DNA of 33,555 bases. Origin: Oscillatoriales cyanobacterium CG2_30_40_61 (GTDB lineage: Bacteria; Cyanobacteriota; Cyanobacteriia; Cyanobacteriales; Microcoleaceae). The notes under the pieces are model-generated. The model had not been told where the DNA came from. It searched no databases and was given only the letters and a program-made list of their open reading frames with translations. Positions within the stretch are counted from its first letter, which is position 1. Each line of letters starts with the position of its first letter. The stretch lies in NCBI GenBank assembly GCA_001873365.1, contig MNYZ01000053.1, positions 36,809 to 70,363 of the forward strand, in the 5' to 3' direction. Of the stretch, positions 15,176-22,902 are shown piece after piece. Both the position numbers and the translations under genes were made by a program.

Positions 15176-15198
15176 CTTCAGTTATAAATTATTACAAT

Positions 15199-16401
15199 CT
15201 ATTTAGGACTGCTATTAAAATTACTAATACTAGCAAGGACATCTGACGATTCTAAAACTCCTTTAAATTTTCCTATTTGATCAACCACTACTAAGCTTTG
15301 TTCGTTGCGATAAAGGTGAAAAATATCCTCCAAAGGCACTGTAGATTTAACCTTAGAAAAGTTGGTTTGCATCAATTTAGTAATATCTTTAACTTCTTGC
15401 TGAATTGCCAGAGCAAGCTGTTGGGAATCGACAAAACCAACAGGTTCTCTGTGAGAATTGAGTACATATATTCGCGGGATGTTTTGGCTTTGTATCTGTT
15501 TGAGTGCTATTTGATCTAAATCTTCACCAAGAATTAAGCAAATAGTTGGACGGGCAATCATTCCTGCTTTCAGAATTTGCCCGCGATTAATATCTTGAAT
15601 AAAGCTACGGATATAGTCATTTTTTGGTTGATTTAACAGTTCTTCGGGAGTCCCGAGTTGAACAATCACCCCATCTTTCATCACCGCAATCCGATCGCCT
15701 AATTTTAAGGCTTCGGTAGTGTCGTGACTAACAAAAACAATCGTTTTGTTCAAATCTTTCTGAAGTCTTAATAATTCATCCTGCATCTCCCTTCGAGTTA
15801 AGGGGTCAAGGGCACTAAAAGGTTCATCCATAAGCAAAATCCCAGCATCCGTTGCCAAAGCCCGGGCTAGTCCCACCCGTTGCTGCATCCCACCACTCAG
15901 AGCAGAAGGCAAGTAATCCGCCCATTGAGCCAGCCCAACTACTTCCAAGGTTTCTAAAGCTTTGATCCGACGTTTGGCTGGACTCATTCCTCGTAACTTC
16001 AGCCCGTATTCCACATTATCGGCAACTGTTCTATGGGGAAATAAGCCAAAATGCTGAAACACCATTGACACTTTTGTCAAGCGAATTTGACGAATTCGTT
16101 TTTCATCGACATGGGCAATATCTTCATCATCAATATAAATGTGTCCACTGGTGGGAGTAATCAAACGATTAATACAACGAAGCAGAGTCGATTTACCCGA
16201 ACCGGATAATCCCATGACCACAAAGATTTCACCCTGGTTGATGGTAAAAGACACATCTGCAATACCGAGAACCTGACCTGTCGCTTGCAAGATAGCATCT
16301 CGACTGGCTCCTTTGCGAAACAGGTTCAGTGCAGTATGGTAGTTATTTCCATAAATCTTGATCAGATGTTCGATACGGATTTTGGCTTTAGGATCACTCA
16401 T
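15199..16401 (-). CDS. Betaine/proline ABC transporter ATPase with CBS domains (ProV/OpuAA-like)
   Basis: From ATG 16401 the product has 400 residues. Walker A is GLSGSGKS (64-71), the signature is LSGGMQQR (about 168-175), Walker B is ILLMDEPFSALD (about 188-199) and the switch His is in VFVSHD. The N-terminal helix with the YG--Y--A-----KG pattern is typical of ProV/OpuAA. Residues about 285-400 form two CBS motifs, which in OpuA-type importers sense ionic strength or nucleotides. The frame is open to 16461, but those 20 residues look unlike the family. It is the first gene of the transporter operon. The intervening gap contains two heptamer arrays. Confidence 0.92.
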   Translation of the reverse strand: MSDPKAKIRIEHLIKIYGNNYHTALNLFRKGASRDAILQATGQVLGIADVSFTINQGEIFVVMGLSGSGKSTLLRCINRLITPTSGHIYIDDEDIAHVDEKRIRQIRLTKVSMVFQHFGLFPHRTVADNVEYGLKLRGMSPAKRRIKALETLEVVGLAQWADYLPSALSGGMQQRVGLARALATDAGILLMDEPFSALDPLTRREMQDELLRLQKDLNKTIVFVSHDTTEALKLGDRIAVMKDGVIVQLGTPEELLNQPKNDYIRSFIQDINRGQILKAGMIARPTICLILGEDLDQIALKQIQSQNIPRIYVLNSHREPVGFVDSQQLALAIQQEVKDITKLMQTNFSKVKSTVPLEDIFHLYRNEQSLVVVDQIGKFKGVLESSDVLASISNFNSSPK

Positions 16402-16469
16402 GCTTAATGCAATTTCTCCAGATAGTAGTTCCAAATAATTATTGATCAACAGATATAGCAATCCTAAAT

Positions 16470-16572
16470 AGGTTGTAACATTTTATCGTAGGGGTTTGGT
16501 CTCCAAACCCTCTTTTTATATGGGTTTGGAGACTTCTGGCTGCTTCATATCAGGATTAAAATATTACAACCT
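16470..16572. mobile_element. MITE-like element, about 103 bp
   Basis: AGGTTGTAACATTTTA (16470-16485) and TAAAATATTACAACCT (16557-16572) are terminal inverted repeats matching at 15 of 16 positions. Inside is a perfect 12-bp hairpin, GTCTCCAAACCC/GGGTTTGGAGAC, at 16499-16533. There is no coding capacity and no clear target duplication. The right end recurs alone at 19200-19247. It sits upstream of lptA and could affect its promoter. Confidence 0.65.
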
Positions 16573-16683
16573 CGGCGCGGGCGGATAGAGTACAATGGGC
16601 ACACAGACCCATAAGGGTTAAATTTCGGCGTCCACTACTCAATTGCACCAACCCGTAGCTATTTTAGAGTTTCCAACGTCATA

Positions 16684-17226
16684 ATGCTGATTGCCAAACT
16701 GTTAACTTCCATCTCCCTTTCTTTGGGGTTCACACTCCTGTTACCCATTACCCTAATCAGTAGTTTGATCACAGAGAGTGTCGTCGGTGCCGGGGCCAGT
16801 TATGCCCAAGCCCCCCCCGCTAAAAACGCCGTTGGGCGGGCGATGACCGTGCGCTCCGATATTCAAGAAGCCGATGCTCAAACGGGAATTGTCACCGCCC
16901 GGGGTAACGTTCAAATTAACTATCCTGCCCGCAGTATTCAAGCTACCGCCGCCCAAGCCCAATATTTTAGTCGAGAACGTCGAATTATTCTCAGTGGCAA
17001 TGTATTTGTTTTACAAGAAGGTAACACAATTCGCGGGGAAACCGTTACCTATTTAATTGATGAAGGGCGGTTTATTGCCCTACCACAAGGCGGTGGACAG
17101 GTGGAATCGATGTATTTAGTTCCCGATGAAAGTGCCAGTCCGAAAAACGCCACCGTTGAACCTTTTAATCCTAAACCTGCTTTTAAAAGCCCATTAAGCG
17201 CGCCTTCAGCACCGCGTAATCCTTAA
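16684..17226 (+). CDS. lptA: LptA/OstA-family lipopolysaccharide transport protein
   Basis: A 180-residue periplasmic protein. It has a signal peptide (hydrophobic about 5-30, probable cleavage near SYAQA). From residue about 52 comes the OstA fold: VRSDIQEADAQTGIVTARGN, then VQINYPARSIQATAAQAQYF, ILSGNVFVLQEGNTIRGETV and TYLIDEGRF. LptA forms the periplasmic bridge along which LPS moves to the outer membrane. A Pro/Ala-rich tail follows. lptB starts 22 bp downstream, confirming the assignment. Confidence 0.9.
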   Translation: MLIAKLLTSISLSLGFTLLLPITLISSLITESVVGAGASYAQAPPAKNAVGRAMTVRSDIQEADAQTGIVTARGNVQINYPARSIQATAAQAQYFSRERRIILSGNVFVLQEGNTIRGETVTYLIDEGRFIALPQGGGQVESMYLVPDESASPKNATVEPFNPKPAFKSPLSAPSAPRNP

Positions 17227-17248
17227 ATTATTTCTAACAAATATAGTT

Positions 17249-17977
17249 ATGAAAATAGTGCTGGAGAATATTCACAAATCCTACCGGAAACGCATCGTTG
17301 TTAGTCGAGTCAATCTATCAGTTTCCCAAGGGGAAATTGTGGGATTATTGGGGCCCAATGGTGCGGGTAAAACCACAACTTTCTATATCGCAACCGGATT
17401 AGAAAAACCAACCCAAGGAAATGTTTATCTAAATGAAATTGATATTACCCATTTACCCATTCATCAACGCGCCCGTTTAGGCATTGGTTATCTGACGCAA
17501 CAGGCGAGTATTTTTCGACATCTGAGTGTCAGGGATAATATTTTATTGGTGTTGCAACAAACCCATGTTCCTCGTCATTTGTGGAAAAAACGGCTGCATA
17601 CTTTACTAAAAGAATTTCGCTTAGAAAAAGTAGCCTCAACTTTAGGGTATCAGGTTTCTGGGGGAGAACGACGACGGACGGAATTAGCCCGGGCTTTGGC
17701 GGCGGGATTAGAATTACCCCAGTTTTTACTATTAGATGAACCCTTTGCTGGAGTTGACCCAATTGCGGTTTCTGAAATTCAAGAAATTGTCGCTCAGTTA
17801 CGCACTCAGAATATGGGAATTTTGATTACTGATCATAATGTTAGGGAAACTTTAGCAATTACAGACCGAGCTTATATTATGCGCGATGGGCAAATTTTTG
17901 CCTCGGGAACTGCTGAAGAACTCTACAATAATCCCCTGGTGCGACAGTATTATTTAGGTGACAGTTTTCAAGTATGA
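17249..17977 (+). CDS. lptB: Lipopolysaccharide export ABC transporter ATPase
   Basis: 242 residues, the normal LptB length. Walker A is GPNGAGKT (35-42), the Q-loop lies in GIGYLTQQASIFR, the signature is VSGGERRR (136-143), Walker B is FLLLDEPFAGVDP, and the switch His is in LITDHNVRETL. LptB powers extraction of LPS from the inner membrane together with LptF/LptG. Its stop overlaps the permease start in ATGA (17974-17977), so translation is coupled. Confidence 0.96.
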   Translation: MKIVLENIHKSYRKRIVVSRVNLSVSQGEIVGLLGPNGAGKTTTFYIATGLEKPTQGNVYLNEIDITHLPIHQRARLGIGYLTQQASIFRHLSVRDNILLVLQQTHVPRHLWKKRLHTLLKEFRLEKVASTLGYQVSGGERRRTELARALAAGLELPQFLLLDEPFAGVDPIAVSEIQEIVAQLRTQNMGILITDHNVRETLAITDRAYIMRDGQIFASGTAEELYNNPLVRQYYLGDSFQV

Positions 17978-19152
17978 AAATTACTCTTGATAAGTCTTTG
18001 ATTTCTGGGAAATTTTTCCCGCCCTATCTTTCAATTTTAGATCGCTATTTAATCCAAGAATTGATTCCACCGTTTATTTTTGGGGTGGGGTTATTTAGTT
18101 CTGTCGCTTTAACGGTAGGTACGGTTTTTGAGTTAGTTCGACAGGTAGCGGAGTCGGGTTTATCGGTAGGGATAGCTGTTCAGGTATTTCTCTTAAAAAT
18201 GCCGGAATTCATCGTTTTAGCTTTTCCCATGGCGATCATTTTAAGTACCTTAATGGTTTATGGACGGTTATCAAGTGATAGTGAATTAATTGCCTTAAAA
18301 AGTTGTGGAATTAGTTTATATCGGCTATTAGTACCTACATTAATTTTTAGTTTAATGATCACGGGATTAACCTTTGGGTTTAATGAGGTAATTGTTCCAG
18401 CAGCTAATTATAAAGCCTCTGTCACCTATGAACAGGCATTAAATGAAGGCAACCTTCCCATTCAAGAGGATAATATTTTTTATCCCGAATATGAAAAGAT
18501 TAAAATAGAGGGAACGGATAAAAAGTTTAGTCGCTTAGTCCGGCTATTTTATGCCCAAAGATTTGATCAAGGTCAAATGTTAGAAGTGACAATTTTAGAT
18601 CTTTCTCAACCGGAATTAACTCAAATTATTTCTTCAAAATCTGCTAATTGGAATTTTTCTGCAAATACCTGGGATTTTTTCAATGGCACAATTTATATTG
18701 TTAATCCCGATGGCTCTTATCGCAATATTGTTCGTTTTGATCATAAACAGATTCATCTATCCAGAACACCCCTAGATTTAGCCTCACGGAAACGGGGTTT
18801 TGATGAGATGAATATTGCTCAAGCTCAAGATTATTTAAAACTAATGAAATTGAGTGGTGATCAACAAAAAATTATTAAAACTAAAGTTAGAATTCAACAA
18901 AAATATGCTCTACCTTTCTCCTGTGTTGTCTTTGCTTTATTGGGTGTGGCATTAGGTAGTAGACCCCAAAGCACCAGTAAAGCTACCAGTTTTGGAATTA
19001 GTGTAATTGTGATTTTTGGCTATTATTTACTGTCTTTTATTACCGGAGCATTGGGTCAAAAAGAAATTCTGACTCCCTTTTTTGCGGCTTGGTTGCCGAC
19101 ATTTTTAGGAATGGGAATTGCGAGTTTTTTATTAGTTCGTTCTTCTAAGTAG
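17974..19152 (+). CDS. LptF/LptG-family permease
   Basis: 392 residues with the YjgP/YjgQ layout. Two or three membrane spans lie in the first 130 residues (YLIQELIPPFIFGVGLFSSV; FLLKMPEFIVLAFPMAIILS). A periplasmic beta-rich domain of about 150-270 follows, and three spans stand at the end (about 300-388). It forms the membrane part of the LPS extractor with LptB. Only one permease is present here; cyanobacteria usually have a single LptF/G-like gene that may act as a homodimer, which is recalled rather than shown. The stop codon runs into a 15-bp tandem repeat. Confidence 0.93.
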   Translation: MKITLDKSLISGKFFPPYLSILDRYLIQELIPPFIFGVGLFSSVALTVGTVFELVRQVAESGLSVGIAVQVFLLKMPEFIVLAFPMAIILSTLMVYGRLSSDSELIALKSCGISLYRLLVPTLIFSLMITGLTFGFNEVIVPAANYKASVTYEQALNEGNLPIQEDNIFYPEYEKIKIEGTDKKFSRLVRLFYAQRFDQGQMLEVTILDLSQPELTQIISSKSANWNFSANTWDFFNGTIYIVNPDGSYRNIVRFDHKQIHLSRTPLDLASRKRGFDEMNIAQAQDYLKLMKLSGDQQKIIKTKVRIQQKYALPFSCVVFALLGVALGSRPQSTSKATSFGISVIVIFGYYLLSFITGALGQKEILTPFFAAWLPTFLGMGIASFLLVRSSK

Positions 19153-19189
19153 GGAACACCGGAATAGGGAACACCGGAATAGGGAACAC
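19151..19189. repeat. 15-bp tandem repeat, about 2.6 units
   Basis: AGGGAACACCGGAAT twice and then AGGGAACAC. The first unit overlaps the stop codon of the LptF/G gene. The AGGGAAC core resembles the heptamer complement at 15155-15175. Confidence 0.85.
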
Positions 19190-19199
19190 AAAGTAATAC

Positions 19200-19247
19200 T
19201 TCTGAATGTTTCATATCACTATTAAAATACTACAACCTGGGCGCGGG
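19200..19247. repeat. Right-end fragment of the 16470 MITE-like element
   Basis: It matches 16534-16581 at about 40 of 48 positions by eye, including TAAAATACTACAACCT and the following GGCGCGGG. No left end was found, so it is a solo fragment. That the match continues past the inverted repeat means the true element boundary may be a few bases further right. Confidence 0.6.
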
Positions 19248-19369
19248 TTGGTATATTTATTCTGATTTATTTGCGCCTAATTGCCTAGGGATCTGACTTT
19301 TTGAGCAAATACTTTTCCAAATAGCGCGGTTTTCCGCTAGAATCAAAGGGCTAAAATTCTACGGTTATT

Positions 19370-19882
19370 ATGTCTTGGGGGAAACTCTTACAGCCTGATT
19401 TAGTCCTGGGGAATTGCGTTTTGCATTTGACACCGGAGTTATTGCAACGACATGGGATTAGGGGTATGGTGCTAGATGTGGATGAAACCTTAGTTCCGAT
19501 TACAGAAAAGTCGGTTTCCGAAAATCTCAAAGGTTGGATCGATACCTTCAAACCCGATCTGAGTCTATGGTTGGTCAGTAACAATGTCAGTCAAACTCGC
19601 ATTGGCAATATTGCCGAAACCTTGGATTTACCCTATATCAGCGCCGCGGCTAAACCCTCCCGCCGGAAACTCAAGCGGGCGGTGGAAGCTATGGATTTAC
19701 CGGTTGAACAGGTGGCTATGGTGGGCGATCGCTTATTTACCGATGTCTTGGCGGGAAATCGTTTAGGAATGTTTACGATTTTGGTGGAACCGATGCTTGA
19801 TCCGGAAATCACACCCTCATTTAATTCTGTCCGTAATTTTGAGGTTTTGCTCTCTAAAATCTTAGGAGCATCTTTACACTAA
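19370..19882 (+). CDS. YqeG-family HAD IIIA-type phosphatase
   Basis: 170 residues with the full HAD motif set. Motif I is LDVDETL (Asp36, Asp38), motif II is SNN (70-72), the Lys is in AAAKPS (95), and motif III is MVGDRLFTDVLAGN (Asp120, Asp125). The YqeG group includes phosphatidylglycerophosphate phosphatases in plants and uncharacterised bacterial members. In cyanobacteria a role in phosphatidylglycerol synthesis is plausible, but this is inferred by family. A hairpin with a T-run follows the gene. Confidence 0.9.
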   Translation: MSWGKLLQPDLVLGNCVLHLTPELLQRHGIRGMVLDVDETLVPITEKSVSENLKGWIDTFKPDLSLWLVSNNVSQTRIGNIAETLDLPYISAAAKPSRRKLKRAVEAMDLPVEQVAMVGDRLFTDVLAGNRLGMFTILVEPMLDPEITPSFNSVRNFEVLLSKILGASLH

Positions 19883-19910
19883 TTAACCTGGAAAATCCCT
19901 ATCTATAACG

Positions 19911-19939
19911 GCGAGCGAGGACGCTCGCATTGTTTTTTT
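19911..19939 (+). terminator. Rho-independent terminator after the YqeG gene
   Basis: A GCGAGCG/CGCTCGC stem of 7 bp with loop AGGA, followed by ATTG and seven T. It lies 28 bases after the stop codon. Confidence 0.8.
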
Positions 19940-20011
19940 CCATGAGGGACGGTAGAAACCGGGGTAGGCGATCGCCAAAGAATAATGGGCAAAGGTTAAT
20001 CCTAACCTGAG

Positions 20012-20230
20012 TTATTCTAATTTTTCTGCATATAAACTTTGAACTAAATTCTCTAATTTTTCTTCAGAACAACAGTCAATTAACATATCAAAAGCATCCA
20101 GCAACTTAGCGGCATTTTCCCCTAAAATCGGGTTCATATCCCAAACATCCTGTACCCAGTCTCGGGGTAGTTCATCATCAAAAATCATCCGTTCTAAAAG
20201 TTGTCTGGCTTCGGTTTTACTCAGGGTCAT
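20012..20230 (-). CDS. Conserved-looking 72-residue protein of unknown function
   Basis: A small acidic, all-helical protein: SKTEARQLLERMIFDDELPR, then WVQDVWDMNPILGENAAKLL and LIDCCSEEKLENLVQSLYAEKL. It has no membrane span or signal and shows two adjacent cysteines. Codon choice and composition look like a real gene. I do not recognise the family. It has its own short gaps on both sides (129 bp and 87 bp) and no clear operon partner. Confidence 0.65.
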   Translation of the reverse strand: MTLSKTEARQLLERMIFDDELPRDWVQDVWDMNPILGENAAKLLDAFDMLIDCCSEEKLENLVQSLYAEKLE

Positions 20231-20317
20231 AATTATTCAGATTGGCACTTTCTTTAAGTATGATATCAAATTATGATAATTAGTTAGGTTACAGAAGATA
20301 CAACCCAACTTTTAGAC

Positions 20318-20911
20318 TCAATCACTATAGCGTTCTTCTGCCCAAGGTTCTCCTCTTTTATGATAACCATTGAGTTCCCAAAATCCTAACTCCTCATGAT
20401 CCAAAAACTCTAAGCCATTAATCCATTTTCCACTTTTCCAAGCATATAAATGGGGAACCACTAACCGCAGGGGGCCACCATGATCGGCGGGTAAGGGTTG
20501 ATCAAATAGTTGATAGGCAAAAAAGTTTTCTTCCCGTAAGAAATCCTCCATTAAAATATTAGTAGTATAACCGCCATAGCAATGTTCCATAATATGAATT
20601 GCTTGGGGATCAACTTCCACAAACTGCATGAAGTCTGTCACCTTGATTCCTGTCCACTGCACATCTAATTTAGACCAATGGGTAACGCAGTGAAAATCCG
20701 CAGTAAAGTTACTTTTAGGCATGGCCATAATCTCAGACCAACTAAAAGTTTTTGGTTGAACTAAACCCCAAACTTTTAACTCCCAATCTTCGATAACAAC
20801 TTGGGGAGTTTCCCCATAGGTTAATACCGGAAATCCTTTACTAAGATGTTGTTTTGGTGGAACGCGATCGCTCTGATCAGAAGTCGGTTTACTAAAAAAT
20901 TCACCTAACAT
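20318..20911 (-). CDS. Sulfite oxidase-fold molybdopterin oxidoreductase
   Basis: 197 residues covering just the molybdopterin-binding domain of the sulfite oxidase/YedY superfamily. Cys75 in DFHCVTHWS is the expected molybdenum ligand. Pterin-contact segments are visible: WTGIKVTDFM, YGGYTTNILMEDFL, ADHGGPLRLVVPHLYAWKSG, and WELNGYHKRGEPW. There is no signal peptide or twin-arginine motif, so this is a cytosolic stand-alone member, unlike periplasmic MsrP (YedY). The physiological substrate is unknown; the gene name implies no sulfite activity. Confidence 0.92.
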   Translation of the reverse strand: MLGEFFSKPTSDQSDRVPPKQHLSKGFPVLTYGETPQVVIEDWELKVWGLVQPKTFSWSEIMAMPKSNFTADFHCVTHWSKLDVQWTGIKVTDFMQFVEVDPQAIHIMEHCYGGYTTNILMEDFLREENFFAYQLFDQPLPADHGGPLRLVVPHLYAWKSGKWINGLEFLDHEELGFWELNGYHKRGEPWAEERYSD

Positions 20912-20961
20912 GATTAAACCCTAACGGCCACTGTTATAATTTTACTATTAAACGCCTAGTT

Positions 20962-21615
20962 TTAATTAGAATTAGAGGTGGATTTGCCAAAAATTGTAAA
21001 AGACATTTTTCCGGTTAAGCCACTTTTCCAAGCCAAGTCATCCCGATCCCGAAAAAAGATTTTTAGATCGGTATCCTGTAACTGGGTTTTAGGGTCAGTG
21101 GTCATCCATAACCAATCATCCTGATGACCCTCGGTATTATTAACAATTGATAGCAAATACCGTCCCGCTTCTAATTTAAACGGAATCACCGAACCGAGAT
21201 AATTAAATACAGGATGGGAAAACCTTTCAATATTAGTTTTAGTTTGGCGAACTTCCCTTAATTGTACCGGAAAATGAGGTTTAATTTCCGGTTTTCCCTC
21301 AACAATTTTAAAAATTCTCAGAGAGAATTGAGGCTTTGAAGGTTGACCGTCGGGGAAATATTGACCATTCCAATCAATTTGATCCACTTCAACGGTTTCT
21401 TCAATGATAAATTCATAGCCAATTTGTTGCTGTCCCGAAAAATATTGACCATCAAAATCACTAAGAAGTCCAAAGGAGCCATTACCTTCACCGGATGCAA
21501 AAATCACCTCAGCTTGTACCGGAGTTAAGGAATAATTAGCCAAAATCAAACTACTCAAAAATCCTGTCAAAACCATCGCCGATGACTTAAAAAACTCAAC
21601 CTTTTTTAATATCAT
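20962..21615 (-). CDS. Secreted protein of unknown function
   Basis: 217 residues with a signal peptide ending at VQA-EV (about 35/36). The mature part is predicted beta-rich and aromatic, with phrases such as FKLEAGRYLLSIVNN and DDWLWMT that recall carbohydrate-binding or PEP-CTERM-type beta sandwiches. No PEP-CTERM anchor is present. A motif occurs twice, DFDGQYFSG and DWNGQYFPDG, about 30 residues apart. It lies 50 bp upstream of the oxidoreductase gene on the same strand, though a short gap is the only link. Confidence 0.7.
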   Translation of the reverse strand: MILKKVEFFKSSAMVLTGFLSSLILANYSLTPVQAEVIFASGEGNGSFGLLSDFDGQYFSGQQQIGYEFIIEETVEVDQIDWNGQYFPDGQPSKPQFSLRIFKIVEGKPEIKPHFPVQLREVRQTKTNIERFSHPVFNYLGSVIPFKLEAGRYLLSIVNNTEGHQDDWLWMTTDPKTQLQDTDLKIFFRDRDDLAWKSGLTGKMSFTIFGKSTSNSN

Positions 21616-21689
21616 AAAACTTGATAATTGCCATTAAAAACTAAAATTAGGATACAATAGTAACTGTAAACTTTAACTTAATTTTATCT

Positions 21690-22235
21690 ATGATACCTGC
21701 TCCGATCCCAGACAACGAAAAAGAAAGATTAGAGGCCCTCTATGACTATCAGATTCTCGATACCCAAGCAGAACCTTGTTTTGATGAACTCACCCTGCTG
21801 GCGACCTATATTTGTAAAACACCCATTGCTTTAATTAGTTTACTCGATCGCGATCGCCAATGGTTTAAATCAATTATTGGCCCGATACCGCCGGAAATTA
21901 GTCGAGATAGTGCCTTTTGTTCTCACTGTATTTTACAACCGGATTTAATGATTATTTCTGACACCTTAAAAGATGAACGATTTATTGATCATCCCCTGGT
22001 TATATCCGAACCTAAAATCCGTTTTTATGGGGGTTTTCCCTTAATTAATGATCAAGGTTTTGCCCTTGGTAGTTTATGTGTTATGGACGTTATGCCTCGG
22101 AATTTAGCCCAATCTCAAACCGAATCTTTAAAACTGATTAATTATCAAATTATCAGACAGTTAAATACCCGCCGTCATTTGTCTCGTGTCAGCCAAGCTG
22201 TTGATTATTGTTTCAAATCATTGACAGCCAGCTAA
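21690..22235 (+). CDS. Stand-alone GAF-domain protein
   Basis: 181 residues. The N-terminus ERLEALYDYQILDTQAEPCF leads into a GAF domain (about 20-160): FDELTLLATYICKTPIALIS, LLDRDRQWFKSIIG, RDSAFCSHCILQPDLMIISD, FYGGFPLINDQGFALGSLCV. This is the form normally found at the front of cyanobacterial histidine kinases and cyclases, but here it has no output domain. Conserved cysteines (FCSHC) might hold a chromophore, but that is only a suggestion. The gene is followed at 31 bp by upp on the same strand. Confidence 0.88.
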   Translation: MIPAPIPDNEKERLEALYDYQILDTQAEPCFDELTLLATYICKTPIALISLLDRDRQWFKSIIGPIPPEISRDSAFCSHCILQPDLMIISDTLKDERFIDHPLVISEPKIRFYGGFPLINDQGFALGSLCVMDVMPRNLAQSQTESLKLINYQIIRQLNTRRHLSRVSQAVDYCFKSLTAS

Positions 22236-22266
22236 TTCTAATTAAGATTTTATTACCTCCTAACCT

Positions 22267-22902
22267 ATGTATCCTAACGTGACAATTATTGAACATCCTT
22301 TGGTTCAACATAAACTCACCTTAATGCGAAGAGAGCAAACCAGTACCGCTAAATTTCGTCAATTGTTGCGGGAAATTAGTATGTTATTAGCCTATGAAAT
22401 TACCAGGGATTTACCCCTACGCAAAGAGTTAATTAAAACGCCTTTATCTACGATGGAAGCACCCATTTTAGCATCGGAGAAAAAAATGGTAGTTGTGTCG
22501 ATTATGCGGGCAGGACAGGGGATTTTAGATGGGATTTTAGAATTGATTCCCTCGGCGAGAGTCGGACATATTGGTTTATATCGAGACCCGCGAACCTTCA
22601 TCCCCATTGAATATTATTTTAAACTTCCTGATGATATAGAAGAACGGGAAGTTTTAGTAGTTGATCCGATGATTGCTACGGGAAATACAGCTATTGCCGC
22701 CATTCAAAGATTAAAACAAACTAACCCTTTTTCGCTAAAATTTCTGTGTTTAATTGCCTCTCCCGAAGGAATTAAACATTTTCATTCCTATCATCCTGAT
22801 GTTCCTCTTTATACGGCTGCTATTGATGATCATTTGGATGAACATGGGTATATTATTCCGGGGTTAGGAGATGCGGGCGATCGCCTATTTGGAACTAAAT
22901 AA
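22267..22902 (+). CDS. upp: Uracil phosphoribosyltransferase
   Basis: 211 residues, the normal length. The PRPP-binding signature [12 protein letters not shown] is at about 131-142 and the uracil-binding loop [12 protein letters not shown] at about 194-205. The enzyme salvages uracil to UMP with PRPP in the cytoplasm. Its last 18 bases overlap the 3' end of the convergent giant kinase gene. Confidence 0.97.
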   Translation: MYPNVTIIEHPLVQHKLTLMRREQTSTAKFRQLLREISMLLAYEITRDLPLRKELIKTPLSTMEAPILASEKKMVVVSIMRAGQGILDGILELIPSARVGHIGLYRDPRTFIPIEYYFKLPDDIEEREVLVVDPMIATGNTAIAAIQRLKQTNPFSLKFLCLIASPEGIKHFHSYHPDVPLYTAAIDDHLDEHGYIIPGLGDAGDRLFGTK

